Positions 26,218-41,200 of a DNA stretch of 64,000 bases are shown here, piece by piece. Every line of letters starts with the position of its first letter. The stretch's first letter is position 1. A program made the position numbers and the translations under genes. The notes beneath the pieces are model-generated. The model worked only from the letters and a program-made list of their open reading frames with translations, did no database searches and was not told the DNA's origin. Location of the stretch: NCBI RefSeq assembly GCF_949987535.1, contig NC_080065.1, positions 39,161,239 through 39,225,238 on the forward strand, given 5' to 3'. Source of the stretch: Balaenoptera acutorostrata (Eukaryota; Chordata; Mammalia; Artiodactyla; Balaenopteridae).

Positions 26218-29200
26218 GTAGGATCCAGCCTCCACGGGTGATGCCCAGGGCGTCGGGACCTGGTTGGTGGTCGGGTTAGGAGTCCAGGGCCAAGGAGGCA
26301 GGTGAGGCGCCATCACTGAGCCCCTGCTAAGTGCAAGTCCTATGCCAGCCGCCGTCCATTGTTGCCGCAGTTCATTTTCACAGCCATGGTGTGAGCTCCG
26401 TATTTTTATTTCACTTTATAGATAAGGAAACTAAGATCCAAAGACGTCAAATGTGGCTTTAGCAGTTTAATCTTAGATGATTTTGACTCCAAAAACTCTC
26501 CCACTATAGCATGCAGGTGAACTCACTCAAACATTGAGGGCAATCCGTCCTCTCCAATTACATCTTGGAGAAGCGGAGTGGAGTGTGGACCCACTTGTAT
26601 TCCGGGTCCTTATTTGCAACTTCTGTTTGTGTTTGGTTGTCAATACCAGTGGCACAGGGGACCTCCTGGATGGTCAGTGGATAGCGGGGTCCAGCCTCTC
26701 CTCCTTACCAGAGGCTGCTGCCTCTGTTAGGTTTGGGGACAAGGGACTTGATCTCAAGAACTTCTCTGCTTCAGTCTGCTCTGTACTAGTCCTCATCGTT
26801 GTTAGCTCCTTGCTTGCTACCAAATATCCACGCTGGCTTGGTTGCTGGCCACTCTGGATTGTAGACCAGCAGTGCCCACCGCTCTGGCCTCAGAGAGGAG
26901 CTGTGTGGAGAGACCAGCAGCCCTTTGCTGCCCAACCCAAGTGGGCACTTCTCCAAGTTACCTCTAATTTAGCTGACTAAGCCTGGAGATAGTCATAACG
27001 GAGTCACAGGACAGAGAAAGAATGCCTGCAACTTGGTATAATCTACAGGCTTCCTAAAGCCCATGGGCTCTGCCCTCTCCCTGAGAGTCCCATACTGACA
27101 TTTATTCTCCTTGCGCTCAGGCTGCCACCACGTCTCCAGGGCTGCTGTTTCTTGTGTCAGAGTTTTGTTTTCTTTTCTTCTCCAACCCCCAATCCCATTT
27201 CCCGCTCATCCCTGTTTGGCCCTGTGGAGAAAGTACCACAACCTCCTCTACCCCCGCAACACACACACACGCACACACATGCGTGCACACACGCCCAAGT
27301 CACTGGAGCTCCAAGTCCCCTTCTATCTTGCTCTGAGCCCGAGTGTCTGGGTTCATGCCTACTCACCTTACCTACCTGGGAACATTACAGCGCTCCTGTG
27401 AGCCCTCAGGTTCCTCGCTGACAAAACGCAGCCACTAGCATTGATTACATTACTCATAAAAGCAGCTCTAGGGCTGGGATTCACACCTAATTGGGAAAGA
27501 TGTTGCTTTTCAATGGTCAAGAGCAAGAGTGAAAGACAACATAAAACACATAAGGAGATGAGGGGCCAGAAATTGAGAGGAAGACATGATCAGTAAGAGG
27601 AGAGGAGAAGTTGCATAAAGGCAAACCAGGAGAGGAATTCAGAAAGGGGAGAGTGTCCATGGTGGCAGAGGGGCTAAAGCCTGAGCAGAGCCTGTTGGAA
27701 CTGCTTCCCGAGTGTAGGTTCAGATATTAGATTCTAGTGGAGAGGATAGGATAGTGGAAAGAACATGTGCTTCAGAATCAGACAAATCTGTTCAAATCCT
27801 CGTTCAGTCACTTACTAGGTATCTGACTGTATGCATATTACTTAGCCTTTTTGGTCCTCAGTTGCCTCAGCTGTAAAATAGAGGTAATGATTCTTATCTT
27901 AGAATTGTTGGGGAAATTAGGAATAATATATATGAAGTACACGGCACAGAGTAGCCACTCAATAAATGGTAGCTATCATTGTGCAAGTCTATTTTTTACT
28001 TACACTTATTTCAGAAGGAAATTTGATATTAAAGTCATGAAAACCCATGAATAGAAGGTAGTGGTAAAAATAAATACAATGCAAACAAATTTCAAAGTTC
28101 TGTTTATTTATCTTTCCAGCTTTATTGAGACGTAATTGACATATAATATCGAGTACGTTTAGGGAGTATAATGTTCTGATTTTATGTATGTATATATTAT
28201 GAAATGGTTACCGCAGTAAGGTTACCTAACGCACTCACCATGTCATATAGCTACAATTTCGTATGTGTGTGGTGAGAACTTTTAACATCTGTTCTCTTAG
28301 CAACTTGCAAAAAAATTTAAAGGTGGACTTCCTTGGCAGTCCAGTGGTTAGGACTCCACACTTCCACGGCAGGGGGCATGGGTTTGATCCCTGGTGGGGG
28401 AATTAAGATCCCGCACGCCGCACAGCATGGCCAAAAAAAAAAAAAAAAAATTTTAAAGGAAACTTACGAAGTGACTGAAAGTAATTTAAAACATGCCAAA
28501 AACCCATCTGTGAGTTTCCCTTCACCTTACTTAGGAGAGTGAAGGGAGAACCGATACGGAAATAACATTTTTATGCCGTGATTCGGTGCTATTTAAGGCT
28601 GTTTTCAGGCACTGAAATCACTGCATGCCCCATGAGTGTTCAAGGTTCCACTTCGGGAAACACTGACCTCATCTAGCCCTCCTGAATTTTACAAATGGGG
28701 AGTCGGAGGCTCAGAAGTGGCTGTCCCGAGGTCACGGCAGAGACAGGGTTAGAGCTCAGCTTCCTTTTCGCTGCCGGCTACCTCGAGCAGGGTGGAGGGG
28801 GCAGCTCTTTCACACACTGCCCTGGACAAGCCGACCAAGTGGGCTACCACTGCCTTCTTCAGCCCCAGACCCCCGCCAGACCCCAGCCTGCTCACCAGCC
28901 ATTCTGCTTCCTGGCGGCCGGACTGCCGAGGAGTGATCCTGCCCTCCAATGCCTGCAGCAGGGAAGCAGGGGACAACGCGCAAGTCATAGAGTGTATAAC
29001 CAAGACCCAGAAGCAGCACCTACCTTCTGCCCGCCCTCCCTGTTCAGACAGTGTGTAAGAGAGAGCGGCACCTTGTCCTGAAGGTGGCAGAAGGTAGTGC
29101 AATACTGTGGAAAGATATCAGCTTTGGAGTCAGCCAGACCTGCGAGGAATTCCAATTCTTTTTTCCTCTAGCTGTGTGACCCCCGAACAAGTTATTTTAC

Positions 29201-32200
29201 CATTCTATGCCACAATTTCCGTATGTATACGTGAAGAAAATATATCAGCTGCCTAGGATTGCTAGGAGGAGCGAATTTTAAAAAGATATAATATACTGAA
29301 TATTTACCATGTACCTAGACAGAGCATGTAGCAAGTATTCATTAAGTGCCAGTATTAGTCTGCTTTCAAAAAAGTCCAGGTCCTTTAGGCCTGTGTGAGT
29401 CACACGTCATTCGTTTCATGGCACAGAAGCCGACTCAGAGGAGCTCACGCTGACAGGGTGACTTGTGTGCAGGGGAATTTTGTGGCCCCTCAGCAGGGAG
29501 GTAGAGCCACGTTTCAAGGATGGAGGTTACCCTCTCCATCTCCCCTTTCTCTGGGGTTGCGCGGCTTCTCATTTCTACTTCGTACTTCTCTCTGCGGAGT
29601 GGCCTTCTCTGCTTAATTATCCAAAGGCATATGGCCAAGAATAATTGTTTCCAGTCCCATATCTACATAACCTCTCAGCTTTATCCCATCTCCATCCCAC
29701 TAGTTTCATTCTATTTCAGCTCAGATTTTGAAAAGAGAATATAATCGCTCACTGACCAGCCAGCGATGGGCCACCGATGAGTCAAGGGCCTGCCTATGTC
29801 AAGTCAGCTGCAGCCTTTCGGGTCACACGACCCACTGCACTGTCAGCAGGGCCCGAGGTCCAGAGAAGCGTCTCTGAGACGGGAGAGTGGAGAACACAGT
29901 AAATTGACGGACACATCATCACCGCGACAATAACCAGCTAAGCAGGGAAACCGCCACAAGCCAAGAGCAGGAGAGCGTCTAATTCCGTAGACAGGCTGTT
30001 ACGTGAGGAGGACAGAAGAAAGAGGAAGGACCACAACTGGTGTTTACATAGTGACTTTCTTCTTGAATGCCAAAGGCTTCTTGCCTGTCGTATTACAGAA
30101 TTAACTTAATTCTAGTCCCTTGAGTTTCAGAGAATGCGGCGTTTTCCTGCTGTGTGGATGGGGGCCTCAGTGGCCTCACTACCATGCTCTCCTCACTCCT
30201 AACCCGCCACAGAGTAGCCCTATTGTCAAAGGCTCGATGTCAGGCTCTGCTTATGGGATGGGATGGGTGCACAAAAGGAGAGGAAGGCCAAAAGCACAGG
30301 CAGAGGAAAAATCAGTTCAACAAGCACGTTTAAACAAGCCAGAAAATGTCAACAGCAGGTCATTGTGCACATTGTACTGATGCAACAGGAAAATGAATCC
30401 CAGACTTCGCCTCCCAACTTGCAGACTCATCCTGTGATGGCCTCGTCCTGGTACCGTGCTCATCTCTCTTCTGGGTTCTATCAGAAGTGAGCCCAGGAAA
30501 GAGTAGAAAGGTGAGGACAAAAGGAGCTGAGAGTGTAAAGGAGGGGAGACCCAGATGCGGATCGATGTGGGGATGAAGAAAGAGGCGGGCGGTGTAGGTA
30601 CTAGGAAGTGAGAACTCTGGGAGGATGACAGAGGCAAGACTGGAAGATTGTGACTTATGAAAAGAGGGCGGACGTTAGGCTACCGGGAGCAGACTGGGAT
30701 GGAAAGACAGGGGGACGTTCCTCTAAAATCTTTACCTCTACAATGGAAGGAGATTTATCAGGGAGTAGTTTAGCCTTGCTGGGAATTACAAATACCCTGT
30801 CCCATTACCAGGCCATGTCAGGTGACATAGTCTGAATAGCGATTTGTATAAATAGGGTTCCCATACAAAGCCAGCTTGCCCAGAATTGTCATTAGGTTTT
30901 CTAGGAAATATGGACAACCTGGATAAGATAATGGAGGAGATTCCCAGGGAAGCGGAGGGTTTCTGTGCCAGGGGCAGCTCCCAAGACAGTAGTTTAAAAA
31001 AAGACACCAGCTGCTCTGGATCCCTAAAGAGAAGTCTCCAGTATCAGCCCCTGCTGGCTGGAGTTTATTTTTATAGCTAATGGCTCAGATTCTCTTGGGC
31101 CTTGCAAGCTGATAGGGCAGGCTGAAGCCATCATGAGTCCCCTTTTAGGCTGATTAGAAATTTCTCAAAAGAAATGACGCACTCGGCTTCTGAATATTTT
31201 ATGTCCCATCTGTTGCCTCAAACAAAAGTAAAAGAGGCCATGGGTGCCTGTCCCCTTCTCTGTTGCTGTCCTTTCTGACCCCTTCATCCCTGGTCTTCTT
31301 CTCTGTTACCCTAGTCTCATGTTTCTAGAAGCCTTTCTTCTTCTCTCTCAATTTATTTATGCATCGGTTCATTCATTCTCTTTTAAAAAATATAATAAAC
31401 TCTCTTGTGCCTTACAGAGATGAATAAGATACAGCTCTTGCCTGATAGGAACTCGCAGTAGGTAATGGAGACAGACAGGAAACAATTGATAAATGCTGTC
31501 ACAGGGTGAGGTTACAAAGGGTGTGTTCGACTGTGGCTGAAATCAGGAAAGGGTCAATTGATCAGGAAAGGCTTGCATTAGGTCTTGAGGTTTGCGGAGA
31601 AATAATGCAGGACACAGAGGAAAGGGAATTCCAGTCAGAGAGAGAGGATGTAAAGTGACTGGAGATATGAGCCAGGGTGCGGAGTGTTTGGAGATTTAAG
31701 AGTAATTCATTGAGGCTAGTGCACGGGATGCACCCACAGAGTAGTGGGAGATATGGTGGGGGATGTAGGCAGGGACTAGATTATGGAGAATCTTCTTGCA
31801 TATTTGGATTTTGTCATTCATGTATCAGGAAGCCATTGAAGAGCTTTAAGCAAGCAATTAATAAAATGATTAACTATTAATAATTTCAGTGAGGAAAGTG
31901 AATTGAAGTTGGGGCATGACAAGAGTCAGGTATGTCAGAATAAAATATTAGTCTAATGGTCCAGATGAATGATGATGTCCACCTCAACTAAGGAAGTGAC
32001 AGTGAGGATGGAGAGAAGGGGATGCATTTGAAAACTATTTTAGAGTATTGGAAAACCTGTGGTCAACTGCATGGGGGAAAGCAGGAGAGGACAGGGAGGG
32101 GAAGAAGTAAAGATGACTCCCAGGTTTCCAGCCTTAATGACTTAGCAGTGAATAGTGAATACAGGAGAAGAAGTGGATTTGAGAGTGTAGATCTGGAAGC

Positions 32201-35200
32201 ACTGACTTGGAGGTACATGGAGGTCAAGTAAAGGAGCCCAATGACCATCTTGGAACCCAAGAGAAAGTATGCATGAGAAATAAAGATTTGGGGCCAAACA
32301 AATCTGGGGTATAGTGAAAGTCTTGTATGTCCTGGTCGTAGGCTCCTTGGTGTCAGACATTGTATCATATTGATCCTCAGACTTTCCCCACATTCATTAT
32401 AACTAATAAATATTCAACAAATACTTGGTGAATTAAGTTAGTATAATAACTTCCCCGGAAAATCCAGTAGTGGTGGGAAGAGATATGGGAGGGAGCAATG
32501 CATGGCAGTACTCTCTGGTGGGTTCTTCATGCTATAGTCTCCTAGAAGGACAGGGCTGGGGGACTCACACAGGCTCTAGTAAAGCTTAACCGAGAAGGCC
32601 CAGTGGTTTTAAAAAAGGGGTCCCTCCTCTTGAGTACATTCATTAAAACAGCAATTTAAAATTATGTTTTCTGGATGCAACTAGAGATTATCATACTAAG
32701 TGAAGTAAGGCAGAAGAAGAAAGACAAATACCATATGATGTCACTTAGATGTGGAATCTAAAATATGTCACAAATGAACATATCTATGAAATAGAAGCAG
32801 ACTCACAGACATAGAGAACAGACTTGCAGTTGCCAAGGGGGAGGGGGTATGGGGGAGGAATGGACTGGGAGTTTGGTGTTAGTAAATGCAAACTATTGTG
32901 TATAGAATGGATAAACACGGTCCTACTGTATAGCACAGGAGACTATATTCAATATCCTGGGATAAACCATAATGGAAAAGAATATAAAAAAGACTTTGCT
33001 ATACAGCAGAAATTAATGCAATATTATAAATCAACTATACTTCAATAAAAAGTAAATTAAAAATAAATAAAATTATGTTTTCTTACTTTAAGAATGGTTA
33101 GTTAGTGGCTTTGGTGAATCCATCCTAAAAATAAATTCAGTATTACTATAACAAAAAAAGTTCCCTATTTATAACACAAAGGACTCAAAATAATTTATAT
33201 GCTCCAATGATACAGGAATGCTCACGGATATTAAAGCATACGCCCTTGGATGGAAGTCACACAGCCATTAAAAATCACAATTGTGGAGAGTCTGTGGTAA
33301 CATGGAGGATGCGTGGGACACGATAATAAATGAAAAAGCAAGGCGCAAAATTGAGTTACACTGCAATGGGGATACTTATCCTGGGCTCTTGTGAGCGTTC
33401 AGTGAGATCATTTATTCAACAAATATTTGTTGATCACCTCCCGTGTAACAGGCACTGTTCTAGGGACTGGAGATATAGAAGTGAACAAAATAGACAACAA
33501 TCTGTCCTGTGGAGCTTATGTTCTAGCCGGGAGAGACAGACAAAAGTAAGCCAGTAAAATATTCATTATGCTACGTAGTGATAAGTGACAGGAGGGAAGA
33601 TAGAGCAGAGGGGAGGGGAGGGAGCATTGGGGGCTGCAGTTTTAGACAACATGGCCAGAGACAGCCTCCCTGAGGAGGTGATCATTGAGCTGAAGGGAAT
33701 AAGGAAACTGGCCATGGAGTCCATGGGGGAACGTGGTCAGGCAGAGGGGACAGCAAGAAGAGCGCCAAGGCGGGAGAGTGCCTGTAAAACTCTAGGGACG
33801 GCTGAGGCGGGTGATGGCAGAGAGTGGCAGGGACCAGACCACATAGGGTTAATATGCAATATGGCATAGTCAGGACTTTGGCTTTTCCTGTGAGGGAAAC
33901 CCGAGCCCTTTGAGGGAGCAGAGAAGTGTGGCGCGACCTGGCTTAAGCTTAATAGGATCACCTTGGCTGCTCTGTTGAAAATAGGCTGCGAGGGGTCAAA
34001 GGCAGAAAAGGAGAGATCAGCTAGGAGCCTATCGGAATAATCCAGGCAAGAGAGAATGGTGGCTTGGACCAGGAAGGGAGCAGTGAAAGGCTGAGAAGTG
34101 GCTGGATTCTGGCTGTATTTAGAAGTAGAGATAACAGGATTTGCTGACAGATTGAAAGTGGAGTGTAAAAGAGGAGAGTCAAATAGTCAAGGTTTTTGTT
34201 CTGGATGACTGCAAGAATAGAGTTTCCATTTACTGAAACTGGGAAGACTGTAGAAGGAACAGGTTTGGGGTGGGGGAGATCAGTATTGGACGTGTTATGC
34301 TGGGTGTGCCTGTTACACATGCATAGCAGAGGCTGTTGATGCCTCACCCGTGTCTCCTTGGGCCTTTCCATTTCAGTGCATGCAGGCCAGACCTTCAAAT
34401 GCCAGTCTCTCCATCTCTTTGCCTCTGGGCTTTCTCTAGCTGCCGGAGCTGCTCTTCCTGCATGCATGGGAAATAGAGGGGAATTAATGTCTGCCAGGAA
34501 CAGCCAACAGCTAGTTACTGGCAGTAGTTGATGTACAAATACCCCAGCTCTCTCACTCTTCTCATGATAAAACTCAAACGATAACTCGCAGCAGGATCTT
34601 TGGAAGACAGAGGGAACAAAAGATGCCCATCGAACTGAGAAGTCATCTTGAGACTGAAAAATGAGGCAGGCAGCTCCATATACTCAACGGATCAGTTTAT
34701 TGTAGGTGCCTGACAAGGTGGGATCAGAATCGGGCCGACAAAGATCTGGAAGCATTCGCAGCTGTACTCTGCACCGCCCGAAGGGCCACTGGGGCAATTT
34801 TGTAGCTAACCTAGGGTATGGGAGTACCCTTGAAAACAGGAAGTACATTCCTAAGTCAAGATGATTGAATGGGTGACTAGTCTCGTGGGTACCAGGAAAA
34901 TGTCAGCGAAGGTCTTCATCATTATTTGGGGACTAACGGATCATAGAGGCCACCTGGACCTACCGATCATTAAACAATATCTGTTAACTACAAAGCCCTT
35001 GACAGAGAAGTGATTTGCCGCATAGTGCAGTCCTGGGTAGGGTCAGTGGAAGGACAGGAGGAATTGTATGAGCCCGAGATGATGTCAGTTATGCTAACAG
35101 CCATGCAGGATTAACTGGTAACTTGCTTAGTAACACATCCTTAATTGGCTGCCTTTCCTCATTCTTCTACCAGTGTTTCCTGGGTACCACCTCCTTCATC

Positions 35201-38200
35201 AACCATTTGCACCTGAATCACTGCCTCATGATCTGCTTCTGTAAGAAGCCAAACTGAGACAACCAAGTGGAGAGGTCTTGTAGGCAGGTGTATTTATGCA
35301 TCTGGAATTGCTGAGGAAATTGTAGAGATGTCTAAGGACTAAGCCCTCAGGTGTCCAACATTTAGAGGCTGGGCAGAGGAAAAGAACACAGCAAAGGAGC
35401 CTTAGAAGAAGTGGCAAGAGGTAGGAGAAAAACCAGGAGCGTGTGTTTTCCTAGAAACCAAGTGACAAAGGTGTTTCTAGGAGGAAGGATGAAGCCTGAA
35501 AGCTGGCCATTGGTTTTAGCAACTTGGAGGTCATCGGTGACCCTGAAAGGAGCTTTTTTAGTAGCAATATCTCTTAGGTTCAAGACATAATGAGGGGAGG
35601 ACTGGAGACAGTGACGTAGAACCAGCTCTTTAAGAGAGCTTTCCTACAAAGAGAATTAGAAGAAGTCTGATGCTAGAGGGGGAAGTGTGGTCGAGAGAGG
35701 TTTTTCGTGGTTTCTCAAAAACTTTTTTTAATGTTTAACATACATAAATACAAAAAGAAGTATGAAACTCACAAATATGCAGTTAAATGAATTTTCCAAA
35801 CTAAAAAGACCCATATAACCACCACCAAGTTCAAAAAAGAGAACATTCCCAGTACTTTAGAGGCTCCCCTATCCCCCCTTCTATTTACTACATCCCCAAG
35901 TATAACCACTACCCTGACTTCTAACATCACAGATTGTGTTTGCCTGTAAAGCTTTATATAAATGACATCATACAATATGTGTTCTTTTGCCTTATTTCAT
36001 TTGCTCAATATTAAACTTGTGAAAGCTGGGGACTTCCCTGGTGGTCCAGTGGTTAGGACTTGGCTCTCTCACTGCCGGAGCCCCGAGTTCAATCCCTGGT
36101 GCAAGCTGCAAAGCACGGCCAAAAAAAAATGGGGGAAAACCATCCGTATTATTTTGTGTAGTTTAGATGCTTCATTCTTATTGCTATATAGCAGCCCATT
36201 GTACAAATATACCACAATTTATTTATCCATTCTACTGTTGATGAACACGAGGATAGTTTCCAATTTGGGGCTATTATGAATAATGTTATTATGAACATTC
36301 TAGTACAAGTCTTTTGGTAACATGTATGCATTTTTGTGGGGAAGACTTTTTTTTTTTAGATGGGTAAATAGCATGAATGTATGCAGATGGAAAAGATTCA
36401 GTAGAAAGGTTAAAACTTATGACGCAGGAGAGAAGGAAGAAATTTTGGATGCCTGTTCTTGAGTAGAGGAGAGTAGATGGAATCTATTCAACATGTAGAG
36501 GGGTAGCTAGGCCTTAGATAGGAGCAGGGACCATTTATCCAGAGAAACAGGAAGGAAGACAGAGTTTATGGGCACAGATTCAGGTAGGCTGGAAGAAGTG
36601 GCAGAAGGAACTTGAAGAAATTCTCTTCTATGGCTTTCTTTACTCAATAAAATAGAAATCAAAGTCATCAGCTATGAGTGAGGAGAGAGAGAAGGTATTA
36701 GAGATTTGATGGGAGAAGAGAAGCCATGAAAGCGTCATCTAAAAGTGTAGGGACGCTATTGGACCAGGGAAATGTAGTGTGTCTGCCAGGAGCAATAAAG
36801 ACGCACCTGAGGTTATAGATTATGAATTCAAAGTGAGACAAGCCGTCATGGTCACTGCATGGGTGTAGGCAGAGAGTAGGTGGGAGGCTGGATTTAACCA
36901 GGGTGTGGTTCAGCTGAGTAAACATGATGAGAGAGACCAGAGATGTTGAGGGAGTACACAGAGCCATGACAACAACAATAAAGATGCTCCTCCAGGACTT
37001 CCCTGGTGGTGCAGTGGTTAAGAATACCCCTGCCAATGCAGGGGACACGGGTTCGAGCCCTGGTCCGGGAAGATCCCATATGCCGCGAAGCAACTAAGCC
37101 CGTGCGCCACAACTACTGAGCCTGCGCTCTAGAGCCTGCGAGCCACAACTATTGAGCCCGCATGCCACAACTACTGAAGCCCTCGCACCTAGAGCCCATG
37201 CTCTGCAACAAGAGAAGCCACTGCAATGAGAAGCCCACACACTGCGACGAAGAGTAGCCCCCTGCTCGCTGCAAGTAGAGAAAGCCTGTGCACAGCAATG
37301 AAGACCAAACACAGCCAAAAATAAATAAATAAATAAATATTTTTAAAAAAGAAAAAAGATGCCCCTCCAGTGCATGCCACCAATCCTCCCCATTCCTCAA
37401 CCCAGAAACCTTTACCTCTTCTTCAACCCTAACCCTTGGCTGAACCCCAAGTGCTATTGATGCTCCCTTCTAAATATCTCACCCTTTCCTAGTTGGATTA
37501 AATTGCTGTAATCTGTCTCCCTCATCCATATTTATCTCATCCTCTGCACTGCAGCCAGAAGCGGTCTTTTAGAAACTGCAAGCCTGGTCATGTAGCTCAC
37601 TCTCTGCTTGAAACTTTCTAGTGGTTTCTCTTGGTTACCAGAGGGGAAGGGTGCAGGCAAGAGATAGTTAGGGAGTTTGGGATTGATACATACACACTGC
37701 TATATTTAAAACGGATAAGCAACAAGGACCTGCTGTATAGCACAGGGAACTCCGCTCAATATTATGTAACAACCTAAATGGGAAAAGAATTTGAAAAAGA
37801 ATGGATACATGTATATGTATAACTGAATCACTTTGCTGTTCACCTGAAACTAACACAACATTGTTAATCAACTATACCCCAATATAAAATAAAATAAAGA
37901 AAAAAAAAAGAAACTCTCCAGTGGTTTCTCAATGCCCTTAATCTGAGGTCCAGAATATGACTCACGGACTTTGGCCCTGGCCGACTCTCCAGCCTCATCT
38001 TGGCTTATCTTTTCCTTCATTCCCCATGTGCCAGCTCCACTGTCTTCTTTCAATTCCTCAGAGGCAGTGGTCTCCAAAGTAGGGTGCACATACCACCCAT
38101 GGAGGTGCCCACTGGGATGAGGGAAGAAAATATTAGAACTTCTTTTCTATATTTATTTGTAATTACATGTTTTTAATTTCCATGATTACATACATTTAAA

Positions 38201-41200
38201 ATGTGTATATTAGTAGTGCATGCATATAATTTATAAATAAATATACATAGAGAGCAATGCTCAAAAATGTTTTATTAGTAAAGGAAGCTAATCAAAAAAG
38301 TGTATAGACCATTACCCTAAGGTATTAGGGTCTTTCCTGCCTCAAGATCTTGTCTCCTATACAACCCTACTATTAGAATCTCTCCTTATTGCTTCCCCCC
38401 TACTTTCCTCTAGTTAACACTTAGACTCCAGGGAAAGTGTTGAAGATCTTCCCTGACCCTCTGACTCGGGGAACATCCCCTTGTTTTTTGCTCCGCTGCA
38501 TCCTGCTCTCTTACCCTCCTAGCCCACTGTGCCAGACATCTTCCATCTGCTTCCCCAGATCCATTTTCCACCCTTCATTTTGCTCTCTGTCCCAGACTAC
38601 ATCACGTCTCTTTAGTCCAACGGGTTCCAGTTGGCTTTGGCTTGTAGGGAGCCCTTGCATTGGATCAAAAGAAGGAGAGCGAGAGCCTGAGATCTGTTCC
38701 CCCAGCCTGACTGTGAGGTTGATTCAGGCCAGCTGTACGTCTGGAAGGATGTCTCAGCTCCCCTCAAGGTAGCTTTCTCTACACAACACTCTCTAGGTTC
38801 TAATATCTGCTCCCTCCCCCTGTCCCTTTGGTCCCAAAGACAGATTTTGCTTGGTCCACTCTAGGTTTGAAATTCTGAATTAGTTGCTGACACTTAATGA
38901 TTAGAATGATTGCATTACAATTCAGATGTCTCTTGAAAAAAATTAGATTTGATAACACTGAGTCTACATCCCAAACAGTAACAATTGTCTGGGGTTGAGT
39001 AGCAGCTGCCCCTTTACTCTGGGGCATGTACTCCTCAGGACTCCACAGTCCCCACTACTCCCTATTGCCTTACAATAAGCTTGCCACCCTATTTCCACCC
39101 TGGCCTCTAGAGACATTTGAGTTTGCAAGTCCTGGTTTAAGGAAATGTGTCAGTCTCTTCACCAAATTTGGAGAAAGGGGAGGTTTACCTCTCGAATTTC
39201 TCTACTTCTCTCTCCTCTCCTCTCCATCACTACCGAGAGAGTCCTCTCCCTGCCTCTCCCATCATCACCTCCAAAACCACCACCCTGCCCTCAGGTGTGC
39301 TCTGCTCCTATCCCTTTCCCACACTGCAGCCAGAGTACCCATTCTAAAGTGGATATCTGGTTATGACAATCCCTTAAAACCTTGTAGTGTCTTCCTACTG
39401 CCCTAAAAATAAAGGCTACTTTAAAAAAAAACAATTGAAGTATGATTAACTTACAATACTATATTACTTTCAGGTGTACAACATAGTGATCCAATCTTTT
39501 TATACATTACAAAATGATCGCCATGGTAAGCCATCTGTCACCATACAGAGTTATTACAATATTACTGACTATATTCCCTGAACTATACATTACATCCCTG
39601 TGACTTATTTTATAACTGGAAGTTTGTACCTCAATCTCCATCACCATGTCAACCGAAAAAAAAAAAATTGCACAACCTAAAAGTTGAGAATTATCTTTCA
39701 TTCAGCAGACAAAACTGAGGACTTAAGCTGGGGACACAGTCTCTCAGATGGCTCTGAAGCGGTGAGGGGGGGGCCAGGGTATATAGGAGCTTTTGCAACA
39801 AAGACCAGGTAGTCAGAACCTCCAAAGATAACTGTTAATTAAAGAAAACCAGATATTGCAAGTTAAGGAATTCAGCACTTTTCTGTGTATGGGAAGATGC
39901 AAAAGTCTGGGCTCATTGAAATCACTCCTTTGATATGCACCTCAGCTCCCTGGGGCCAGTATCCTGCGCTTTCTCATTCTGAGTCTCCTCAGGATGCAGG
40001 GCGGGTCGGGTGTGCAGGGCTGACCGCTTGATGGCTGGCATCCCATTTCCATCCTGAGTTCCCTCAGGGCTCACCTTCAGCGGCTGTAATGTGAAGGCTT
40101 AATGGCTGCAACATCCTTTGTTTACTGATATGTCCAGCAAAGTTTTTTTTTCTCTGAGAGTGTATTTCTTCATCTTCCCACCCCCAAGACTACATTTCTT
40201 GAAATAATTTCCAGGTCTCTGGGTAATGTGACGCCTGCCTACTGCTGCAGGCTGGTTTGGGACCCCTTTCCCCCAGCCTCCCAATTCTCCATGCCCAGCA
40301 TAATGGGCTCCTCTTAGATCCTCAAACACAAACGTGACATCTTGCCCAGACCTGGCACACTGTCCCCTTCCCGCGGCCAAGTAGTGGGCCTCCCTCCTCA
40401 CCTCCTGTTCACAAGGCAAGTGTCATTTCTCAGGGGGTCTCTCTGTTCTCCTATCTGCTCCCCTTCCTAACACGTGCCACGCTTGTAATAAGGGTTTTTT
40501 CAAAGTCTCTCTGTCTCACTGGACCGTAGGAACATGTCTGTCTTTTTCAGTCTGGTGCAGAGTAGGTACCGCCTGAACATTTGTTGAAAGGGTGGACTTA
40601 GAGACCTAGTTCTTCACGAACCGGCAATTTCTACCACTTAGTGACAATTCAGAACGCCAGGGCTTTTTTAAACGTTTCATATGATTATACATTTACGTTA
40701 TGCGGCATGACTATAATCTGATTTAACACAAAGTGGAGGAAACAGGCTGGGGCTAGAGTGAGCCATCGGACGCCTAGGGTGTAGAATTTCAGAACGCATT
40801 TCCTCTCACAAACCTTCTCCTGCCTCACTGTGGTCCCGGCCGTGGGAGGGCAGCCTTTCCTAAGAACCGCTCAAATATAAAACTGAAAATCTAAAACTAG
40901 GATTGTCCTAAAGGGAGGTTTGAGACAGCGGCCTGGACGCACCCCAACCGGATTCTTGGGCGGTCGCAGGGTGAGCAGCGCGCGTGCAGCTGCGGCGGCC
41001 GAGGGGGCGGCAGAGAGGGACCCGCAGCTAACAGAAGCCTGGCCCGCGCTGGGGACGACCGGCCGGAGCAGCGGCCTCTTCTGCAGGCAGGCTGCAGGCT
41101 GAAGGATGGAATTCAGTATTCTAGCCCTTGGAATAACAGCTCGCCTACCAGGCTGCACAAAACCAGAGTTTCTGTTTCAGGTAAACAGCGGCGGGGAATC

